Assembly (NCBI GenBank): GCA_021785155.1
Contig: JAJYGE010000518.1
Location: 1 to 7,251, forward strand
Reading direction: 5' to 3'
Length of the DNA: 7,251 nucleotides
From: Planctomycetota bacterium
GTDB lineage: Bacteria > Planctomycetota > Phycisphaerae > WQYP01
The position numbers were made by a program, and so were the translations under genes. Positions 1-4,618 of this stretch are shown one piece after another; the stretch's first letter is position 1, and every line of letters starts with the position of its first letter. The notes beneath the pieces are model-generated. The model had not been told where the DNA came from and made no database searches. It saw nothing but the letters and a program-made list of their open reading frames with translations.

Positions 1-1274
1 ATCTTCAGACACAAATTCAGGCGGGATCGAAATGTGGTCAGGGCAAATACGACCGGCAAAAGCGGCCCCACGGGAGAAATGCGAACATAATCTTGAACCA
101 TTTCGCCCAGGCCATCGGATTGTTCCATCCACGCACCGGTAAGATTCACATTGGATACGCCCGCCAGCAGCGGACAATTCTTTTGAAAGAATAAGGCTTT
201 ATGCCGCGGCTGTTCGTACAGTTCGGAAAAATACTTCACCACCGCCAACTCCCCGAAAGCCGCCACCGCGCCGCCATGCTTTTTGAAAGAGCGGGTGTGA
301 CGGGCCGTCCGACGGATCAAATCCGGCAGGGTCTGTTGTTCCGGTTTTGAAAATGTATTGATACAGGAACTTAAAAATAATCCAAATGTATGATCCAGCG
401 GTTGATCCGCCAAACCGCGGATATCCACAATGGACCCGACACTCACGCACATACGACCACCCGCCCACCAGCGGCGGCGAATTTTATAGCGACGCGCTGT
501 GGTGAGTTGTCCTATGGCCATGGCGATCGCGGCAAGAAAAATATCATTGACGCTGCACCCGTTGCTTTTGGAGAACGCGATGAGAGTGCCGATGAGTTTC
601 TCAGGAAGAGCATGCATGGAAAGCCCGGCGGAAAAATCCAGGGGATCGGTCAGATCAAACCGCCAGGAACGACGATGCTTAAAATAGCGCCGCGCCGCCC
701 GAAAAATCCGTACCGGGGCGGTGATGGAGCCGCGACGGTGATGAAACAGCCGTTCAAATGGGTCGTCCGTAACGTGCAGGGGACTTTGGCCATTCGCCGA
801 TACACCGGCATAACACGCGAGTATCAAACGCATAAGTTCACGGATTGTCCAGCTATCGGCGACCCAGTGATCGTAAATCGTCAGCAGCCAGTGATCATCC
901 CCATCGGGGATGATAAAAAAGCGCAATGGAATTTCATTTGTTCCAAACGGCTTATTGATTTCGCGGACGGTCACAGCCGAGAGCGCTTCGTCGCAGATTT
1001 GCGGCAATACCCGTGTGTCGGCGTTAAATACAACGCAATCGCCCTGAATCTGCGGTATGCCCAACCCGATTGAAGCGATGACCGGATTGATGGCGTCCTG
1101 CCAGCGCTTAATATCATGGTGTCCGCCGATGCGCATGGCCTGCCCGGCATTATACGGCCCCTGTGAAGTCCAACTCCGCATGAGTTGCTGAAAAATGTTC
1201 AGCCGCATCATCGCGCGGGGCTTGTCCGGCTGCCGGGAACCTGGAAATTCGGGTGTTGGTGGTTTTTCATTCAT
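1..1274 (-). CDS. Condensation-domain-like acyltransferase, 3' end outside the window
   Basis: The frame is open for 424 codons from the ATG at 1274 to the left edge with no stop, so the C-terminus is missing. The protein resembles the condensation/acyltransferase superfamily (NRPS condensation domains, PapA-type and wax-ester-synthase-like acyltransferases), which join an acyl donor to an amine or alcohol. The catalytic His and Asp are seen as H136-W-V-A-D140 in the context YDHWVADSW. A second family-like stretch is VNDIFLAAIAMAI (242-254). Near the end SNVNL (374-378) and SPVGPLLPVVF (400-410) match the usual C-terminal half. The motif is non-canonical: the first His of HHxxxDG is Asp135 and the Gly after the Asp is Ser141. 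No carrier-protein or adenylation domain is seen in the part present, so a free-standing acyltransferase is more likely than an NRPS module. The gene starts 8 nt after the methyltransferase stop with no clear Shine-Dalgarno, which suggests translational coupling. Substrate unknown. The family call is fairly sure, the reaction is not. Confidence 0.75.
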   Translation of the reverse strand, partial: MNEKPPTPEFPGSRQPDKPRAMMRLNIFQQLMRSWTSQGPYNAGQAMRIGGHHDIKRWQDAINPVIASIGLGIPQIQGDCVVFNADTRVLPQICDEALSAVTVREINKPFGTNEIPLRFFIIPDGDDHWLLTIYDHWVADSWTIRELMRLILACYAGVSANGQSPLHVTDDPFERLFHHRRGSITAPVRIFRAARRYFKHRRSWRFDLTDPLDFSAGLSMHALPEKLIGTLIAFSKSNGCSVNDIFLAAIAMAIGQLTTARRYKIRRRWWAGGRMCVSVGSIVDIRGLADQPLDHTFGLFLSSCINTFSKPEQQTLPDLIRRTARHTRSFKKHGGAVAAFGELAVVKYFSELYEQPRHKALFFQKNCPLLAGVSNVNLTGAWMEQSDGLGEMVQDYVRISPVGPLLPVVFALTTFRSRLNLCLK

Positions 1275-1282
1275 GATAGAGC

Positions 1283-1933
1283 CTAGGCCAAATCTCGCCG
1301 CCTGGTCCAAAACGGTCGCGGGACAAATCGTCCGGTACGCAGGCAATATGCGGCATAGGGCGCACCATGGATTTTACGCAAATAGCGTTCTTCACGTAAG
1401 GCCTCCATCGCAATAAGCGCAATATGAATTATCGCGGCTACCAGCATCAGGATGGTCGGAACCGTTATCAGCGTGCATAGCATGAGCATGATTGACAGCG
1501 TATAAATGGGATGGCGCACCACCCGATATGCGCCACGAATGACCAGTTCCGTTTTCTCCTCTGGATCAATGCCTATTCGCCAGGATCGCCCCATTTGCCG
1601 CCAGCAGATAAATGTCAACCCCAGCGCCACGAACCCGAAGAATGCCCCCGGAACGCCAATCCATTGTGTCTGTCGCGTCAGGGGCCAAAATGGGCGCAGC
1701 CACCACGCGCCGGAAAAACCTCGCACCGCTGAAACCCATGGCAAAATGCACCATGCAATAATCGTCGGCATCCAGATCAAACGCAGGCTGCGGCCCGTGT
1801 TTTCACGCGGCAGGACGTTGGGATACTTGCCTATCTGGCGGCTGATCCGCATGGCCTTTACCATCACGGTGGCCCAGTAAATAGCAACCCATAGGCCTGA
1901 GGCCGCGGCGGACAGTCTTGGCAGCATCAACAT
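1283..1933 (-). CDS. Isoprenylcysteine carboxyl methyltransferase (ICMT)-like membrane methyltransferase
   Basis: This 216-residue integral-membrane protein belongs to the ICMT/PEMT-like family, which transfers a methyl group from S-adenosylmethionine to lipid-like substrates inside the membrane. Hydrophobic segments lie near residues 11-28, 52-71, 91-110 and 145-173. The family signature is clear: RGAYRVVRHPIY at 133-144, then EALREERYL (177-185) and APYAAY...RFVP (191-205), which together form the SAM-binding C-terminal part. Length is normal for bacterial members, whose real substrates are mostly unknown; protein prenylcysteine is unlikely in a bacterium. The ATG at 1933 is supported by GGAGA at 1945-1941 with a 7-nt spacer. 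It sits 34 nt after the lipoprotein gene and 8 nt before the acyltransferase, so it is probably co-transcribed with the latter. A shared lipid or metabolite substrate is an inference. Confidence 0.8.
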   Translation of the reverse strand: MLMLPRLSAAASGLWVAIYWATVMVKAMRISRQIGKYPNVLPRENTGRSLRLIWMPTIIAWCILPWVSAVRGFSGAWWLRPFWPLTRQTQWIGVPGAFFGFVALGLTFICWRQMGRSWRIGIDPEEKTELVIRGAYRVVRHPIYTLSIMLMLCTLITVPTILMLVAAIIHIALIAMEALREERYLRKIHGAPYAAYCLRTGRFVPRPFWTRRRDLA

Positions 1934-1940
1934 CCGTTCA

Positions 1941-1945
1941 TCTCC
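1941..1945 (-). promoter_or_regulatory. Ribosome binding site of the ICMT-like gene, inside an inverted repeat
   Basis: GGAGA (read on the minus strand) lies 7 nt before the ATG at 1933 and decides that start. The same bases are one arm of an inverted repeat: ATCTCC and GGAGAT at 1963-1968 and 1940-1945, with 17 nt between. If the hairpin forms in the mRNA, the binding site is hidden until ribosomes finishing the preceding gene open it. Confidence 0.5.
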
Positions 1946-1967
1946 ATATCTTTATCATAACGGGAGA

Positions 1968-2750
1968 TCATGGAAAACGGGGATTGTGAATCAACGTTTC
2001 CGACTTTACCGGATCGTTGTGACGTCTTTCCCAATGCCGCAGGGAACTCAACACCACCTGGAGCATCAGTTGTTGGACACCGCGATTGGCACTGATGTTG
2101 ATATGGTCAATTCCGGATTCATGAAATGGCACCGGCATGCTGCGGATATTTAGATTCGTCACCTTGGTCAACCGCGGATTCGCCGCCGTTACAGGCACGC
2201 CACGCAGGGCCGGAAACCAGTCCGTCCATGGGTGACTTTTATATATGACAAAGCATCGGCGGACATTTGCGGGGATGCGGGGCGGCGTGACGGGATCCAA
2301 CAGAAGAAGAAGCGTGACTTTGCAACCGTGCCGCCCCAGGAATCGCGCGGTTCGAATTTGATCGTCCGCCCCGTACGAATGACCAACCAGGATAAGCGGG
2401 CCGGTAAGTTTATTGTGTTCCTCGGCGGTCAGCAGAAGGTGTTTGAATTGTTCGTGTGCCTCATCCGCCAAGGCGGCCGCCACGATGATATGTCGTCGAT
2501 TCAAGGTGTGGGAAAAAGTATCCATGCCTGTGGAAAAAATCCCCAGAAACCCGCGCATGCAATACACATGGCCCGGATACCGATAAACTCTCGCCCCGTG
2601 AGTCGACCATGTTGCGGCCACCGGATCGGTTGGCAATCCCGTAAGATCAACACACCCCCCCATCGCCTGAATTGATAATACGATCAAAAGCCATCGAATC
2701 GCCGATATCCGCCGGACTGCGTTATTCATTATCCACGCCATCTTGATCAC
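1968..2750 (-). CDS. Predicted alpha/beta-hydrolase lipoprotein (lipase/esterase-like)
   Basis: Read from a GTG at 2750 the protein has 260 residues. This start is chosen because AGGA at 2760-2757 lies 6 nt upstream. A longer reading from 2849 would run into the epimerase gene and has no support, and the ATGs at 2741 and 2729 lack a good binding site. The N-terminus has Arg residues, a hydrophobic run (WLLIVLSIQA) and Cys33 in the context AMGGC, a lipobox with the less usual Met at -3. It is therefore predicted to be lipid-anchored and exported. An alpha/beta-hydrolase triad can be proposed: Ser125 in GHSYG (G-x-S-x-G), Asp152 in LLLDPV and His216 in GIDHINIS. RGFLGIFSTGMDTF near residues 66-79 looks like the oxyanion-side loop seen in such proteins. 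Substrate unknown; ester or lipid hydrolysis is an inference. It lies 68 nt after the epimerase stop and 34 nt before the methyltransferase. Confidence 0.7.
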   Translation of the reverse strand: MIKMAWIMNNAVRRISAIRWLLIVLSIQAMGGCVDLTGLPTDPVAATWSTHGARVYRYPGHVYCMRGFLGIFSTGMDTFSHTLNRRHIIVAAALADEAHEQFKHLLLTAEEHNKLTGPLILVGHSYGADDQIRTARFLGRHGCKVTLLLLLDPVTPPRIPANVRRCFVIYKSHPWTDWFPALRGVPVTAANPRLTKVTNLNIRSMPVPFHESGIDHINISANRGVQQLMLQVVLSSLRHWERRHNDPVKSETLIHNPRFP

Positions 2751-2760
2751 TTTTATTCCT
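2751..2760 (-). promoter_or_regulatory. Shine-Dalgarno site that fixes a GTG start for the lipoprotein
   Basis: On the minus strand AGGA (2760-2757) is followed by ATAAAA and then GTG at 2750. The spacing of 6 nt is good and no other in-frame start nearby has such a site. Choosing it leaves a compact signal peptide with the lipobox Cys at position 33. Confidence 0.6.
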
Positions 2761-2782
2761 GCACAAAGACGCGATCTTGGCC

Positions 2783-2818
2783 GGGAAGTCATGATCAGAT
2801 AATTTAGTGAATCTTCCC
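2783..2818 (-). other. Inverted repeat directly after the epimerase stop codon
   Basis: GGGAAG (2818-2813 on the minus strand) pairs with CTTCCC (2788-2783), and an inner TCA/TGA pair extends the stem to 9 bp with a two-base bulge. It begins one base after the TAA of the epimerase gene. No run of T follows, so it is not a typical intrinsic terminator; it could be an mRNA 3'-end or processing hairpin that lowers expression of the downstream genes. Confidence 0.3.
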
Positions 2819-3835
2819 TTATTTGCCCGTAATCGCGTTGCGATACCAATGCACCGTTTGTTCAAGCCCCGCATCAAAATACAGAATTGGCTCGTAACCG
2901 ATAACCGCACGGGCCAATGCGATGTCCGCCAGTGAATCCCGCACATCGCCGGCACGCGGGGGCAAATACTCCGGCTGCACGGATCGGCCGAAATTGTTGG
3001 CAATTTTCTCGAGAAGAGTGTTGAGGCTTATATTCTGTCCGCATGCTATATTAATGACCTCACCCGCGGGCGTCCGTGCGCATAGCCCTGCCAGCATATT
3101 GGCATATACAACATTGGATACATGGCAAAAATCCCGTGTCTGCCCGCCATCGCCATAAATCTGCGGTCGCCGATGTTCTAAAACCGCCGTGATAAACGCG
3201 GGAATCACCGCCGCGTATGCGCTGCGCGGATTCTGCCGCGGACCAAAGACATTAAAATAGCGCAGACAGATGGTGGCCATACCATATACTTGGGCATATA
3301 CATCGGCATATAATTCCCCGGCATATTTACCAACCGCATAAGGACTCTTCGGGGCCGCTTTCATCCCCTCATGTTTGGGCAGGCTGGGGCTTTCGCCATA
3401 CGCGCTGCTGCTGGCGGAGTAGACCAGACGGCCAATTTTTTCCCTCCGCGCTGCTTCCAGTACGTTGAGCGTGCCGCCGATGTTCACCGCGTTATAACCG
3501 ATGGGATCCTCCACGGATCCCGGAACACTGCCCAGCGCCGCGAGGTGAAAAATAATTTTCCGCCCGGCGGCGGCCTTGCGGCACTGCTCCAGATCTGTAA
3601 TGTCCCCCAGAACAAATTCAATTTGTGATTCAACCTCCGCCAGATTCGCCCTCGACCCGCCACGGAGATTATCCAACACCCGCACCCGCGCGCCGGCCTC
3701 CAGCAGGCCACGCACCAGATGCGATCCAATAAAGCCGGCTCCGCCCGTGACCAGCACCGGAAGGTTTTTATACCCTGACATATTCATGATGTTTTTAACG
3801 CTCCGCTTAGACCAGATCATTTTCCGACGGCGCAT
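2819..3835 (-). CDS. NAD-dependent UDP-hexose 4-epimerase, WbpP/Gne type (likely UDP-GlcNAc/GalNAc)
   Basis: A 338-residue short-chain dehydrogenase/reductase of the extended epimerase group. It inverts C4 of a UDP-sugar in the cytoplasm through a keto intermediate with bound NAD. Visible motifs are the Rossmann loop GGAGFIG (31-37), LGDITD (76-81), SASSSAYG (140-147) with the active-site Ser region, catalytic Tyr166 and Lys170 in PYAVGK, and RYFNVFGPRQNP (192-203). Its wording is closest to Pseudomonas WbpP as I remember it: LGSVP, YNAVNIGGTLN, AYAAVIP and DVRDSLADI. The residue matching the gatekeeper Tyr299 of E. coli GalE appears to be Ser301 (SLAD), as in WbpP, which predicts acceptance of N-acetylated sugars. 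The ATG at 3835 has AAAGG 6 nt upstream; later ATGs at 3820, 3787 and 3781 are possible because about 26 residues precede the Rossmann strand. It heads the minus-strand gene set and points to envelope polysaccharide or glycolipid precursor supply. A 4-epimerase with other UDP-sugar preference, or a 4,6-dehydratase relative, is less likely. Confidence 0.85.
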   Translation of the reverse strand: MRRRKMIWSKRSVKNIMNMSGYKNLPVLVTGGAGFIGSHLVRGLLEAGARVRVLDNLRGGSRANLAEVESQIEFVLGDITDLEQCRKAAAGRKIIFHLAALGSVPGSVEDPIGYNAVNIGGTLNVLEAARREKIGRLVYSASSSAYGESPSLPKHEGMKAAPKSPYAVGKYAGELYADVYAQVYGMATICLRYFNVFGPRQNPRSAYAAVIPAFITAVLEHRRPQIYGDGGQTRDFCHVSNVVYANMLAGLCARTPAGEVINIACGQNISLNTLLEKIANNFGRSVQPEYLPPRAGDVRDSLADIALARAVIGYEPILYFDAGLEQTVHWYRNAITGK

Positions 3836-3925
3836 GCACCGCCTTTATCCAAATGGTTGTACCAGAAACTCGGCCCTGCGCCGACACGACCGACCCGAGA
3901 AAATACATCCGCGGAAAAACGTCGG

Positions 3926-3954
3926 TTGACCAACCTTCACCGCACTGTTAATAT
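3926..3954 (+). promoter_or_regulatory. Sigma70-like promoter
   Basis: TTGACC (3926-3931, 5 of 6 to consensus) and TAATAT (3949-3954, 4 of 6) are separated by exactly 17 nt. Transcription would start near 3961 on the plus strand. The -35 hexamer lies inside a small inverted repeat, GGTTG-AC-CAACC (3925-3936), which could be an operator. The product would be either a non-coding RNA or a very long leader of rny. Confidence 0.4.
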
Positions 3955-3960
3955 TTGGCT

Positions 3961-4180
3961 AACGCGGGAGATGCCCTTCAGGATCAGATAGTCCCTGAGG
4001 GAAACATTCCGGCAAAATTAGGGCAACTCGTTGGGTTGACACGGCTTGTGAGGTTTCGTGCAAACCTTCCATCGGCGGGAATAGAAAAGTCCCCCGATTT
4101 GGATATGCAGGCTGGTTTATGTCGATACTGGATTATTATCCGGTTGATCGGCACGATCCGCACAGTGGATCGATATAAAT
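3961..4180 (+). ncRNA. Candidate structured non-coding RNA or leader
   Basis: Five hairpins follow one another after the predicted promoter. They are 3974-4001 (8 bp, one bulged T, 11-nt loop), 4051-4067 (AGGTTT/AAACCT, 5-nt loop), 4071-4098 (8 bp, one bulged C, 11-nt loop), 4128-4143 (6 bp including a wobble, 4-nt loop) and 4154-4172 (8 bp including a wobble, 3-nt loop). The last stem is followed by AT-rich sequence but not by a T-run, so the 3' end is uncertain. I see none of the hallmark sequences of tmRNA, RNase P RNA, SRP RNA or the common riboswitches. The first and third hairpins share the same design. The boundaries are estimates. The alternative is chance folding of decayed sequence. 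Confidence 0.3.
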
Positions 4181-4194
4181 TGACGATTGGTGAA

Positions 4195-4374
4195 TCAGGT
4201 GGTTAATTCAGGACTTATTTCTATTTTCAGCGGGTTAACGGATGGCCCTTCAGCACCTTGTCGCGGCCTGCTGGCCGTCGGCTTGGGCCGAATGCGAGGC
4301 AAATCCACCGTGCGAATGCCGCCAAAAAAGTCCACGCTTTCGCGCGCATGACATGAAGTGCGCGCCCTTGCGGG
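4195..4374 (-). other. Short proline-rich open frame inside the inverted-repeat block
   Basis: A minus-strand frame is open for 59 codons between a TAA at 4377-4375 and a TGA at 4197-4195. It has no ATG; a GTG at 4335 would give 46 residues beginning with DFFGGIRTVDLPRIRPKP after the start and ending KIEISPELTT. The composition (Pro, Arg, Ser, few Cys) looks more protein-like than the other frames here, and its early codons are GC-rich at the third base. There is no binding site. It may be a remnant of a gene or a piece of a repeated element. I do not recognise it. Confidence 0.2.
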
Positions 4375-4384
4375 TTACGGTATT

Positions 4385-4401
4385 CTGAAAATAATTTTCA
4401 G
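4385..4401. promoter_or_regulatory. Perfect 17-bp palindrome, candidate operator
   Basis: CTGAAAATAATTTTCAG has two perfect 8-bp arms around one central A. It lacks the GC stem and T-run of a terminator. A -10-like TATTAT lies downstream at 4421-4426 with only a weak -35, so the palindrome would cover the upstream part of a possible rny promoter. A dimeric repressor site is a reasonable guess. Confidence 0.3.
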
Positions 4402-4431
4402 TCGTACACCAAATCGTCAATATTATACCAA

Positions 4432-4470
4432 GCGGCCCGATACTCTTGACTGCCTGCGCCAACGGGCCGC
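4432..4470 (+). other. Stem-loop in the rny upstream region
   Basis: GCGGCCCG (4432-4439) and CGGGCCGC (4463-4470) are perfect 8-bp complementary arms, all G or C, around a 23-nt loop. If transcription starts near 4433 this would be the very 5' end of the rny mRNA, where a strong stem would stabilise the message. No T-run follows, so a terminator is unlikely. Confidence 0.35.
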
Positions 4471-4500
4471 CATGGGATATCCAACCTTAAGTGTCAACCT

Positions 4501-4525
4501 TCGATCCGCATGGTTGCGGATTCGA
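4501..4525 (+). other. Second stem-loop upstream of rny
   Basis: TCGATCCGC (4501-4509) pairs with GCGGAT (4516-4521) and CGA (4523-4525), a 9-bp stem with one bulged T and a 6-nt loop. It lies about 95 nt before the rny start. With the 4432-4470 stem it suggests a folded leader, possibly a site of self-control by the RNase. Confidence 0.3.
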
Positions 4526-4606
4526 GTTTACGTGCATCCAGGGCTCGGGATGGCTTTGGCGGGATGGTTGTACCTTCCGCGCGGGCCGTTCTAAAAGCCC
4601 ATCGTG

Positions 4607-4612
4607 AAGAGG
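4607..4612 (+). promoter_or_regulatory. Ribosome binding site that fixes the rny start at 4619
   Basis: AAGAGG lies 6 nt before the ATG at 4619. The longer reading from a GTG at 4604 would place this site inside the gene and has no site of its own, so the ATG is preferred. Confidence 0.7.
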
Positions 4613-4618
4613 TTGACC

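Larger units (their letters stand above)
4173..4426. repeat. Inverted-repeat-bounded block, possible small mobile or repeated element
   Basis: The left end (4173-4192) reads ATTGACGATTGGTG in its core. The right end (4407-4426), read on the opposite strand, is ATTGACGATTTGGTG, identical apart from one extra T, and both are preceded by ATA-rich sequence. The 254-bp block between and including these ends holds a proline-rich open frame on the minus strand and internal hairpins at 4264-4277 and 4342-4365. No target-site duplication is evident and no transposase is present. If mobile, it would be a non-autonomous MITE-like element. A chance inverted repeat cannot be excluded. Confidence 0.3.
3836..4618. 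other. 783-nt divergent intergenic region without a convincing protein gene
   Basis: The region lies between the epimerase start (minus) and the rny start (plus). The only frames longer than 60 codons are one on plus at 3955-4206 from a TTG, with no binding site and no recognisable family, and one on minus at 4250-4462. It is nonetheless dense in structure. In order it holds a sigma70-like promoter with five tiled hairpins (3926-4172), an inverted-repeat-bounded block (4173-4426), a 17-bp palindrome (4385-4401) and two stem-loops (4432-4470, 4501-4525) leading into rny. I could not see a good promoter for the epimerase gene set. Confidence 0.7.

Noticed and set aside
390..1073. Plus-strand open frame of 227 codons
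   Set aside because: It lies wholly antisense to the acyltransferase gene, whose frame shows clear family motifs. The plus-strand product resembles nothing and has no good binding site.
2751..2849. Longer N-terminus for the lipoprotein from an ATG at 2849
   Set aside because: It would overlap the end of the epimerase gene, lacks a binding site, and puts about 50 residues before the hydrophobic segment. The GTG at 2750 is better supported.
4036..4064. Perfect TTGACA -35 hexamer
   Set aside because: The sequence 17 nt downstream (TGCAAA) does not resemble a -10 box, so no promoter is called.
3961..4172. Known riboswitch, tmRNA, RNase P or 6S RNA
   Set aside because: Hallmark sequences of these families that I know were looked for by eye and not found. 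Only a covariance-model search could settle it.
3955..4206. Plus-strand frame of 83 codons in the intergenic region
   Set aside because: It begins with TTG at a position before the predicted transcription start, has no binding site and no recognisable family, and overlaps the tiled hairpins. A small gene is not excluded but not supported.
4250..4462. Minus-strand frame of 70 codons
   Set aside because: No binding site, odd composition and no family resemblance. It crosses the 17-bp palindrome and the right inverted repeat.
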